NCBI GenBank assembly: GCA_008704415.1
Contig: VXIS01000059.1
Location: forward strand, 1 to 64,000
DNA: 64,000 nucleotides
Source: Sphaerosporella brunnea
Taxonomy: Eukaryota; Ascomycota; Pezizomycetes; Pezizales; Pyronemataceae
Direction of reading: 5' to 3'
Shown piece after piece: positions 45,270 to 54,354 of the stretch. Under the pieces are notes generated by a model. That model was not told where the DNA came from. It was given only the letters and a program-made list of their open reading frames with translations, and searched no databases. Each line of letters starts with the position of its first letter. Position 1 is the stretch's first letter. The position numbers and the translations under genes are program-made.

Positions 45270-47006
45270 AGGAGTGCTCGTCCAAGTTTAGTTCGCCAAC
45301 TTCGTGTCATCATCGCCGTAATTCAACGGGCCCAAGTACCCAGGGGGCTCTGGGAATGAAGTAGACCAGGCCAGTCCTGGTGCCATCGGTGGAATTGCAG
45401 GTAGGCACGATTGTGGCCTCGAGGAGCACTGGGGTGCTGGATGGAATCGCCGTTGAAAGATTCGCTAGTACTTGCTTGGGGGCAGGTATATTAGTTTATC
45501 CTTTGCCTATTCCAAGTGGCCGATTGCTTCAACATGCCTAGCCTTCGGGATGCCCTCGATTTCCCCTTTGCAGCCATAGAAGGGGCTCAATTCATCTGCG
45601 CCAAAGACAAAGCACGGCCTGAAACCAACAAACATTGCAAACCCTCGCCATCACCTGGCAGCAACAAGCGCTTTGCTGCATTTCCGGCTGGGCTTGCGCC
45701 TGAGAAGGCATGTGCAGATACCGGTGGGGGCACTGAGGAAAACAACGCGAGATTACGAGGCTGTGTATTGGGGGGGGGGGGGGGCTATGAACACTTGGTT
45801 ACGTCTTGTTAATTATGCTACATGTACTTATCAACCAGCCAAAACCCTACTCTCCCAACCAAATACCTATTGCCTACCCCATCAGCGCCCCCAGTCCACC
45901 CACCCACCACCGTCTTCACCGTGGAGCACAACCACCCTCCCCTCGCGATCGCGCGCAGTCGCATACCCCAGGGAGACCACCGCACCTTCCCACGCATCCC
46001 ACTCTTTCTCAGCGCCCGGGCCAGCTGGCATGGCGCAGCAGCAGGGCAGCACCAGAAAGCACACGGGGAGCTCGACATGAAGGAGCAGGAACTCGTCGAT
46101 GCAGGCGTGGTGGATGCGGTGCTTCGCTGTTGCGCACACGACCACGCTGTCAAGGTCTGGAGTGGCGGCGCGGATGGGCTTTGGGCATGGCCGGTGCGGG
46201 GTTAGCGTGCAGTTGCAGGGGAGGAAGGCGCTGGGCGGTGCTGCTGCTGACATGTTTTTGGGGGAGGGGGGGGTTTTCTTTGTTGTGCGGATGGGATGGG
46301 ATGGTGGGGAAAGGGACGTCGCAGGGCCATATAGGCGGTTAACATTCGGATTTCGGATTCGAGCTGGGTGCTTGCTGCCGGATGGAGAGCAGTGGGAGGG
46401 GAGGGCAACTTGTATCTAAGGTCGCCATCTCGCTGGGTGCTCGCTCGAGATGAGGGAGGCTTCTTACAGAGCGAGTGATATTCTGATATTCTGTGAAGCT
46501 GCCGTCTTGCTCGCTTGCACTACGTGGAGCTTACAAAAAGGGGAGGTAAGTCGATGTTGCCCAGCCGTCCCACCGACTAAGGAGGCAAATTGCAGCGAGC
46601 GTTAACGTTGAGGCCACGGCAAAGGAGCCACAATCGAGTGACAGCGAGGGCTCTGCGGTGACATAGTAGGGCTTAAGTGCGGCCCCCCGGACTCACTGGC
46701 GCAATACAACACATCCCCAGCGCGAGTATTGTATAATACTGCCTGAAGCCCGCACTCCCGCCGCTTCCAATTCGAATCGATATCCCGAATCCGCGCGTAC
46801 GAAAAGAAGAACACAGTTTTGACCCTTCTATAGCTACATAAGTACTTAGCTAGCACCCTTTCAATAGGGCAAAGTTTAAGAGCGCGGATGTAAAAGAGCA
46901 AGAATGGATGGGTCAGAGTGCACGTAACGAGTGACGACTTATGCGTAACCTATGACCCAACAAACTAATACAGGCGGAATTGTTGATATAGATATCAAGC
47001 CCCTCG
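45270..47006. other. Intergenic
   Basis: 1.7 kb. A 127-codon plus-strand frame at 45822-46205 has some protein-like stretches, but the opposite strand is equally open. I do not call a gene. There is a G-run at 45771-45783. Confidence 0.4.
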
Positions 47007-48995
47007 CTACGCCCCTAGCAATTCCTCCACCATCTCCCTCCCTTGCGTCCACGCCCCACTCGCAGCGCCATTAATCCGCTCCCAATCCTCCTTCACTGCG
47101 CCATCAACCGCCTCCACCGCCCTCCCATAGCTCGCCACCCCCTCATCATTTTCCAGCGTCCTAAGCTCGCCCCACACCTGGCTGGTAGTGCCGTTGCCTC
47201 CCTGGTCGCTCCGCCAACTGGCCTGCGCCGACAGCCGCGTCCTCAACTTTCCGGTCGTTGTCGGCTCAGAAAATGATTTGATGCCTGAGTTCTGCATGCC
47301 CATCCGCAGGTTTGCGTCGATGGTAAAGTAGTCCGTTGCCGGGATGTAGACGGTATCGAGGACGAACGGGTCCTGGGACCAGCTTCTGCTGTCGTAGGAA
47401 GTGCTTTCGCTTCCCGAGATGGAGATGGAAACGAGCTGTCGGTTGCCGCCAGAGGAAAAGTATGTCATAGCACTCCATTGCAGTGACTGCGTCCACGCCG
47501 CGGTTTGTTTGCCTTGAGAGGTTTGCAGGGTGGTGGCCACGGCGAGGTTGCGGGCGGCGCTGAAGGTGAGCGAGAGAGACGTGTTTACGCCGTTCTCGGT
47601 GGTGAGGGAGGGCGTGATGGTGGCCGTTATGGTGGGCGTATTGTATAGGTGCAGAGTTCCGGTCGTGCGCCAGCTCGGTGATGGGTCCGTCCAGATGTGC
47701 ACCCGTCCTGACACTAGCCAGTCTGTGCCGATGGCAGTGGAGATTGAGTGCGTGGTTGTGTCGTACGAGTTCACGACCAGCTCAATGGTGTGGTTTCCTG
47801 CGCCGTCTAGGAGAATAGGCAAGAAAGGGGAAATGTCGACTTCGTATTCGGGGAGATTGTAGGTTCCCGGTGCTACAATTGGCCGCCAGAGGGTTGGTAC
47901 TATCCCGCCTGTAAACACCGTGATCTCAGGGAATATGTACCCGGCGGGTCTGGAGTCGATTAGGACTTGCAGCTCCCGGAAGGGACCGTAGCCCGGGAGG
48001 ATGCCAGCGGAGTCAAGGAAGGTGGACGTGTATTCAGTAGGCACGTTGGTATACCAGAACTCTTCATCGGCGTTGCCGGTGGCGGTGATGGAGACTACGG
48101 CGCGGATCGTGTTGGGTGGTAGCTTTGGACTCACTATCGCACGGTCTTCGGGGAGCGAGAAGTGGGAAGGTTGGTTTTGGGACGATCTTTGAGCGCTGAT
48201 AGGCAGGATGATGTCTGCGGGCTTGGAGGGAGAGATTGGGTGTGGGCTGTAGAAGGTGGCCGTCAGCGTCGCCTTGAAGCTGCCGGTGTAGACGTCGTTC
48301 ACTAGGTTGCCGAGGTCAAAGATGATTTTTTGCGGCCGCCGCAGGAGCGAGGTCAAGTGTGTCATGTCTTTGACGTAGCTGAAGACGATGCCATAGGAGG
48401 TTGGCTCTGCTGTAGAGGTGCGCCAGACTTCTATATCCCCCAGGAACAACAGCCCCAGTCGATCGTATTGCCGGCCTTTGGAGGTCACGGTCAGGTTGAA
48501 GAGCACATTCGTCCACTCGCAGTCCGTGGGGGGAATGTATTCTCCGACGAAAGGTTGCCCATAGCTGAAGCCGAAAGTGTGTTCCATCAGTACCTGCTGG
48601 CATTCTTTCCCCTTCGCCCCCATCGCCGCCTGCTCCTCTGCACTGCCGGCGAGGGATTGGGGCGATGCGCGCGGAGGGGTATAAACTTCGAACACTCTGA
48701 GCGGTGCTCGGTCTGCTTCTGTCACCTCTGGGATTATCCAGGCCGGCTCCTGACAGTATGAGAGAACTCGGCGCTTCCAGAAGCGCAAATTGCAGGCTTC
48801 GCGCAGGATGTTGATTTGTCGCGGGCTCAGGCCTGGCTGGGCTTCCGAGACGCCATCTCGTATACTGCTGGGTGCGAAGAGGTAGAATGAGAAGCCGCCG
48901 AAGAGCGCGAGCAGCAGGTAGAGCGGGTAGAGCTTGGTCTTGGGCTTCCTGGGCTGGCCAGCCGAAGGCAGGACGCTGTATTTGATGGACTTCAT
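47007..48995 (-). CDS. PNGase A-like membrane glycoamidase family protein
   Basis: 662 residues, one exon. The N-terminus is a type II signal anchor: a short basic cytosolic part (SIKYSVLPSAGQPRKPKTK), then a hydrophobic span at about residues 22-40. The lumenal part matches the peptide-N4-(N-acetyl-beta-glucosaminyl)asparagine amidase A family. It has the early block RVFEVYTPP, the pair GQPFVGEYIPPTDCEWTNVLFNLTV and DRLGLLFLGDIEVWRTSTAEP, later IWTDPSPSW, and a C-terminal beta-rich portion. Family members remove N-glycans from glycoproteins in plants; fungal relatives are mostly uncharacterised. I chose the ATG at 48995 rather than the upstream GTG. Length is normal for the family. Confidence 0.85.
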   Translation of the reverse strand: MKSIKYSVLPSAGQPRKPKTKLYPLYLLLALFGGFSFYLFAPSSIRDGVSEAQPGLSPRQINILREACNLRFWKRRVLSYCQEPAWIIPEVTEADRAPLRVFEVYTPPRASPQSLAGSAEEQAAMGAKGKECQQVLMEHTFGFSYGQPFVGEYIPPTDCEWTNVLFNLTVTSKGRQYDRLGLLFLGDIEVWRTSTAEPTSYGIVFSYVKDMTHLTSLLRRPQKIIFDLGNLVNDVYTGSFKATLTATFYSPHPISPSKPADIILPISAQRSSQNQPSHFSLPEDRAIVSPKLPPNTIRAVVSITATGNADEEFWYTNVPTEYTSTFLDSAGILPGYGPFRELQVLIDSRPAGYIFPEITVFTGGIVPTLWRPIVAPGTYNLPEYEVDISPFLPILLDGAGNHTIELVVNSYDTTTHSISTAIGTDWLVSGRVHIWTDPSPSWRTTGTLHLYNTPTITATITPSLTTENGVNTSLSLTFSAARNLAVATTLQTSQGKQTAAWTQSLQWSAMTYFSSGGNRQLVSISISGSESTSYDSRSWSQDPFVLDTVYIPATDYFTIDANLRMGMQNSGIKSFSEPTTTGKLRTRLSAQASWRSDQGGNGTTSQVWGELRTLENDEGVASYGRAVEAVDGAVKEDWERINGAASGAWTQGREMVEELLGA

Positions 48996-49893
48996 GATCA
49001 CCGTGCTCGGAAACCGGGCTCGGGATTGGCCGTGGTGACGTTTTTAACGGTGGGGATTGTGGATCATCAGCGGCAGGTTGGTGGCGGGGTGGATCCGGAC
49101 GCTGGTGGTGCAACGCGGCTAACTGCCGCGTCAAGCTAAAACAGCACGCTCATCGAGTGACATTCGGTGCTTCATACCACGTGAAAGAGAATGCATAAGC
49201 GCCGTGCGCAATTCAATTCAATATTAATGCGGATCCAGTCCACTCGAACCTGCTTTCTGTGAACGTAGATAGATACAGAGGGCGGGAGCCTCGAGCAGGC
49301 CTAGGTGACGATCGCGAGGTGCACGTTTTGGTCGATGGCCCTCAAGTCGACCTGTTGGCTCAGGAATATACAATTAAAGACCCGGGGCCCAGAAACACCC
49401 ACAAAGTTAACCAACACCAAGAAGGAAATAAATAAAGAATGGACCTCAGCCCAGCCCGGCTGTTCAACGTTCCAGTGATCGGCACTCAAACACCAATACT
49501 GCTCTCACGCCCTACACGCCCCTCCCACGTCTAAGCGCATATCCCACGCTACCGGGCGTACAGATGAACTTCAAATTCGAATTCGAATTCGGGGTGTGCT
49601 GATGCCGGATGGCAAGTAGAGTAGTGCTCTTGCGGTTCATGATGAATATATGATGGACCACCCATAGACTGGCTTTAACCACTGCCACAATTTTATTTTT
49701 TAATTTTTAATTTTCGATGACGCCAGTTACAAGTACATGTTGTTCTTAAACGGCCGCAGGAGCAGAGTGATGGAGTCAAACATCAATCGTTGTATTCATT
49801 GTAATCACTCACGGAAAATCATTCGGAGGATCCAACCTGCTACCCAATCCCACCCAGAACCTCACACCACCACCATCGTCACCACCACCACCA
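48996..49893. other. Intergenic, divergent promoters
   Basis: 0.9 kb between divergent genes. An AATTCG triplet repeat lies at about 49574-49590 and T/A-rich sequence at 49690-49715. No gene seen. Confidence 0.5.
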
Positions 49894-50995
49894 ATGTTGA
49901 AGCGCACTTTCCACCGTATCAGATCCGAGAACCAGAAGCAAGAGAAAGCTGGCGACGACAGCACTGAGACCACTTCTGAACCCGACTCGAAGGAAGATAT
50001 CGATGCGGAAGATGGGAAGCCGTTGGAGGAGGATGTAGCGGAAGCCGAGGAAAGGCTGTCGCAGGAAGCGACTGGTAAGGGGTTTCCGACTGCTCGCAAT
50101 GGCTCGATTCTGACTGTTGCAAAGACTCGAGTTCCGGCGTAAACAGCAGCAATCAAGGGCAGGAGCCACAAAGCGAACAGCCACCAGTTGAACTGGAGCC
50201 CAGAGAAGCCGTGACTGAAAAGAACCTGCCCCCGTTTGCCAGGAACTCTGGTAAATACCCCGGCCTATGCCCTGCGTGGGAGGCTCTAATCCCGCGATGT
50301 GGTGTCTAGATCCCAGATGGCACGACGATTCTCGAATCCCGGCCCGCATATCCCGCATGATGCCTCCGCCCCCAAGGCCTTGCAGCTCAGTATACAGCGA
50401 TTCCCCCGGCTTCAGACCATCCACCTACAACCCGAAAGATTCCCGTGAACTCTGCCGCCTTCAACACCTCCGCAACACCTCCCCGCCTCCCCGAGAAAAG
50501 GTTCTACACTGGCGCCACAACGTTGCTCCAGACAGGCTGGAAAACCATAACCCATTCTCAGACCCTCATTATCACAACCTCCATCACAACCGCCACAAGC
50601 CCCAGAAATCGACTCTTCACGGAATGGATCCTGATATTTTTTGCCCAGCTCAGAGAGATCCACAAAAACCGCCTCCAAGGCGCCCAAGAGAGCCGGTGTC
50701 GTTGGAGATGCCCAGTTCTAGAGGTCCCGGCGGTGGGGTGTTTAGGGAGCATACGCCACGGAGCGCTGGGACGCCTGAGTCTGTGCTGCCGGTATGGGAG
50801 GGGGGAAGGAAAAGGCAGAGCTCGGTGTCGACGCATTCTACTGATGCCAGCAGGGGAGATTACTCCTTCGGAGTGAATCAACGGCCCAGGCCTTCAATGG
50901 TTGCAGGCTTTATGGGGATGCTCCCCAGGAGTAACGATACCCCCGAGATTAGCATTGAGCTTCCAACCAGGTTGAATCGTGGGGTGTCAAGGTAG
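49894..50995 (+). CDS. Disordered hypothetical protein
   Basis: 330 residues from three exons (49894-50074, 50125-50250, 50310-50995); introns of 50 and 59 bases have GTAAGG and GTAAAT donors, and the sum is in frame. Exon 1 is acidic (DDSTETTSEPDSKEDIDAED). Exon 2 is Gln/Glu/Pro-rich. Exon 3 is Arg/Pro/His-rich with MMPPPPRP and phosphosite-like SPPP and RRPRE motifs, and ends with SMVAGFMGMLPRSNDTPEIS and IELPTRLNRG. No folded domain or membrane segment is visible, and I do not recognise a family. The join of three frames by consensus splice sites is the main support that this is a gene. Confidence 0.6.
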
Positions 50996-51603
50996 TGTTG
51001 GTGCACGTGCGGTATTTGGCTGGCCATGTTTTTTGAGATTCTCTGTTCGCTGTTTTCGAGGTTCTGGCTGCTTCCGTGGAGTGAGCATTTAGGGACTGCT
51101 AATGTTTCAAATGTTTCAATGGCTTTCTAGACACAGCCTTCATTGTTTTTGTGATTGCAGAGCCCCCTTTGTGGAATACTCGTGGCTTTGTTGGGGGGAT
51201 GTTCTCGGCTGGGCACCTCCGCCAGCAAAGGTCAAACAGCTAGTGCGTCATAGCACGTGACGCACGTGACATGCTTCGATCGGCACGCGCCTAGCCTTTC
51301 TTATCTCAATTCAACCCGCACAGACTCCTGGCCCAAAAGCCAGCAAACATCTGTGCGCCCCTCCGCCCTTTCAACGCCTGCCCGCCGTCTTGCCCGCTGT
51401 CTTGCCCGCCCGGTAATAGCTCTCACACCCTTCCCCGGCCTAGCAGTCGGCACTTAGTTACTTAGTTAGGTTCTGTAACTAGGGAGATCATCGACCTCCC
51501 ATCTCAAAGTTAACTCACCACCACCACCACCACCACCACCACCACCCCCACCACCACCAGAGGAAGGCTTGGGCTACTACAGAATCCCTCGCCCACCGCC
51601 GCG
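50996..51603. other. Intergenic, with (CCA)n leader repeat
   Basis: 0.6 kb. A CAC/CCA microsatellite at about 51519-51559 lies just before the F-box-like gene, probably in its leader. No gene seen. Confidence 0.55.
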
Positions 51604-53289
51604 ATGGCAGTCATGGATTCGCTACCCCCAGAACTCCTGCGAATGATCCTGATGCCGGACCCGAACCCTCAGCGTTTTAATGCACCCCCGGGGACCTTCG
51701 CCAGCTCAGTGCCGTACATGCGTCCCTCAAACAAAATGTACGCCACGCATAGAGACTACCTGCGACTGCGATTAGTTTCGCGGATCTGGAATGCGATCAT
51801 CACGCCGTTTGCCTTCTCCAAGATCCGTCTCGAGAGTCCCGAAGCCACGCTTGACCGCTTCCTGGCCATCGCGAACGATCCTGTCCTCCGCCACCACGTT
51901 CGAACGTACGAATTTGCCTTCTGGCGCGAACCCACGTGTCCCGGGATCCTCCAGCAGGAGTATATGTATATCCAGTCGTTGCAGGATGGCGAGAGGGACT
52001 TGGGGTACGCGGAACTCAGCAATCCCAATGGCATCGACCGCCAACAACGCGTAGAACACTACGCTAAGCAACTCATGTTCACGCGCGACGGAAACATGTC
52101 GCGAAACACTCTAGATGCGATATCCAAGTGCCCGAACCTGGAGGCGCTCGCGATTCGGATAGGCAGCTTCGGCGCAACCCTGTCTGAGCTGCCGTCGCGA
52201 CTATTCCACTGGGGGCCTCCGATGGTTGAGACCTTTTTTCGGGCGTTGGAGGCGCGATTGTCACAGTCTGACTGCAAGCCGATACGGGAGCTGGTAATGG
52301 AGGGTTTGACGATGGACTGTTTCCTTCTGCCGCAGGATATCATTCCGCTGACCTGCCGCGGAATGTCGACGCTGACCAAGCTCACGCTGACCATGTCAGA
52401 GATGTCAGAGCCTTCGTGTTCGGTGCTTGGCCGCATGATTCAGTCCGCTTCCCAGCTCAAATCCCTCCGCATCTCCCGCACTTGCGACGACGAAAACACC
52501 CTCCCAAGCCTGCAACTGCGCTCGCTGATCTGCCCTCCACGCATCGACCGCTCCTGCCGCGCAAAGGATCCAGTCCCGCTTCCTGTCGTCCACTGGAAAT
52601 ACCTCACCGACCTCACCCTCAGCGAATGCATCTTTACCGCGCCGCAAATCATCGCCTTCTTCCAGGCGCATTCACAGCTGAGGAGGCTCGTGCTCTCACA
52701 CTGTTACCTCCAGCCGTCAACTCCACACCCTTGTCCGCATCATCTCCACCCCGCCTCGCCGGCACCAGAAGAGGAGGAGATCGACCCCGACACCGAAACA
52801 TGGCAGCACGTCTTCCGTATTATGCATACTTCCTTCGACCAGCCGCTGCAATACGCTAGTTTCTCGATGCTTGCAGCCGGAAGTTCGGACCATGTACACC
52901 TTGCGACGGACGAAGCGGAAGGCTGGGCGGACCTCATCACGGGAAAGGGAGACGTCGAGCCGGAACCGTCAACGTCTCCTACTCTGTGGTGCACCATTTG
53001 CAATCCGAATAGTGATGATGAAGCATGGGGATGGTCGACCGAGAGTGAGTCGGATATGTTTGACGATGATGATGATGGGGGGCCGATCTTTGGCGCAGGG
53101 TTCGCGGCGTGGGCTGAGGCCTCGCTCGACACTTCGGACGATTCGGATTCGGATTCCGATTCCGATTCCGAGTCGGGTCCGGAATCGGAATCGGAGGTCT
53201 CGGCCACCAACGAGAATCCGGTGGCCCTCCCTAGGCAGGATGACGAGATGGAGGAGGCTTCAACTGTTTTCCCCAGTCAGGACGAATAG
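51604..53289 (+). CDS. F-box/LRR-like protein with acidic tail
   Basis: 561 residues, one exon. It begins with a degenerate F-box-like helix (SLPPELLRMIL) and RLVSRIWNAIITPFAF, typical of fungal F-box proteins that feed substrates to SCF ubiquitin ligases. Leucine-rich segments follow (LTKLTLTMSEM, LKSLRISRTC, LTDLTLSECIFTAPQIIAFF, LRRLVLSHCYL). The last 100 residues are acidic, with a DSDSDSDSDSE run. The frame ends at a single TAG, after which it stays open for 31 more acidic codons to TGA at 53383-53385, so the annotated end may be shortened by a recent stop. The start was chosen as the first ATG; a second Met is at codon 4. The F-box call is by pattern only. Confidence 0.68.
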   Translation: MAVMDSLPPELLRMILMPDPNPQRFNAPPGTFASSVPYMRPSNKMYATHRDYLRLRLVSRIWNAIITPFAFSKIRLESPEATLDRFLAIANDPVLRHHVRTYEFAFWREPTCPGILQQEYMYIQSLQDGERDLGYAELSNPNGIDRQQRVEHYAKQLMFTRDGNMSRNTLDAISKCPNLEALAIRIGSFGATLSELPSRLFHWGPPMVETFFRALEARLSQSDCKPIRELVMEGLTMDCFLLPQDIIPLTCRGMSTLTKLTLTMSEMSEPSCSVLGRMIQSASQLKSLRISRTCDDENTLPSLQLRSLICPPRIDRSCRAKDPVPLPVVHWKYLTDLTLSECIFTAPQIIAFFQAHSQLRRLVLSHCYLQPSTPHPCPHHLHPASPAPEEEEIDPDTETWQHVFRIMHTSFDQPLQYASFSMLAAGSSDHVHLATDEAEGWADLITGKGDVEPEPSTSPTLWCTICNPNSDDEAWGWSTESESDMFDDDDDGGPIFGAGFAAWAEASLDTSDDSDSDSDSDSESGPESESEVSATNENPVALPRQDDEMEEASTVFPSQDE

Positions 53290-53385
53290 GATTCGTCCGA
53301 CGAATCTGAACAGGATGAGGATGAGGTTCAGTGGTGGGATGAGTTTAGATCTCAGGCAGTTACTATACCTACGCCAGAGATGTGA
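53290..53385 (+). other. In-frame extension beyond the TAG stop
   Basis: 31 sense codons directly after the TAG at 53287-53289 continue the acidic composition (DSSDESEQDEDEVQWWDEF) and end with TGA. This is either a former C-terminus cut off by a CAG-to-TAG change or a readthrough extension. Confidence 0.5.
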
Positions 53386-54006
53386 GGGAGGGGCTTGTAC
53401 TGATACTAGGTAAGTACTTACTACTGTGCTGTGTGCGGTATCTGTGATACTCGGGCTTCTGTTGTTTGTTGTTGTTGGTCTTGCTTCTTCTACTGTTGCT
53501 TGTATATTAGGAGAGGCGCGCGCTTGGATGGGTACATTTTACTGCTTGTTACTAGCGGTGGTGGTGGTGGGTGGTAATGACACTCCGATCGGCTTTCATT
53601 TCTTCTGCTTCTTCGAAACGTGCTTCTTGGTGCTGCTACCCGCAAGTGATAGGATCGGAGGGAGTTGCGTCGAAGTAGGGCTGGTTCCTACTCGCGAGCT
53701 ATGGACGGGGTAATTGAGTGAGTGAGAGGTGGAACTCTATGTGGAAAGGGCATTATTGCCGATGAGCTTGCTAAGTATATCTATCTCGAACCCCCCGTTG
53801 GCAACATTGTAGGTCCTTAGTGTGGAGCTTGTAGCAAGCAAGTATCTATTGATTTGATGCTGTAGCTGAGGGACAAAGACGAAGGAAGACAAAGACAAAG
53901 CGCGTTTCATGGGCCACAGCGTGCGTGCCACATCACATTCCAGCAACCGGTTCAAAACCAGTGCCGTCCTCCCCAGACACAATGTACATACTCTACATAT
54001 GCACAA
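53386..54006. other. Intergenic
   Basis: 0.6 kb with a GTT/TTG-rich stretch near 53461-53485. No gene supported. Confidence 0.5.
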
Positions 54007-54354
54007 ATGCCCAACCTCCGACGCTCCGCGCGGCTGCGTCGTCCGCTGCCGCCCTCCCGTCCTCCTCGTCCTCCTCCTCCTCCTCCTCCTCCTCGCGCCA
54101 AAGTGGCTAAAATCTACCCCTGCGCCTGCCCCGCCGACTGCGCGTATAAAACGTCCACCGTGGATCTGCGCGTGTGTCTGGGCAGGGCTGCGTTTGGCGG
54201 CGACGAGCGCCACGCGTGTGCTTGTAAGGTCCATTGGAGATGCGTTATGCGCTGGGCGCAGGGGCGCGTGGGTGCGGGGTGCTTGAGGGGTCCGTGCGGG
54301 TGTGTTGCTGGGACGAGGGCGCGGGAGTTTTTGGAGAGGTGGGGCGGGGGTTGA
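54007..54354 (+). CDS. Small Cys/His-rich, RING-variant-like protein
   Basis: 115 residues. A basic, Pro-rich N-terminus (partly from a TCC repeat) is followed by a compact metal-binding-like pattern: Cys39, 41, 45, 57, His69, Cys71, 73, His76, Cys79, 92, 97, 99. The HxCxCxVHxxCxxxW part and the final GPCGC resemble RING-CH or other zinc-ribbon ligases, but the spacing is not canonical. I do not recognise an exact family. Overlapping frames are open because of the GC-rich repeat. This one is preferred for its ordered Cys/His spacing. Confidence 0.45.
   Translation: MPNLRRSARLRRPLPPSRPPRPPPPPPPPRAKVAKIYPCACPADCAYKTSTVDLRVCLGRAAFGGDERHACACKVHWRCVMRWAQGRVGAGCLRGPCGCVAGTRAREFLERWGGG

Noticed and set aside
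45822..46205. 127-codon plus-strand frame
   Set aside because: Both strands are open in GC-rich sequence, there are no known motifs and no splice-supported extension.
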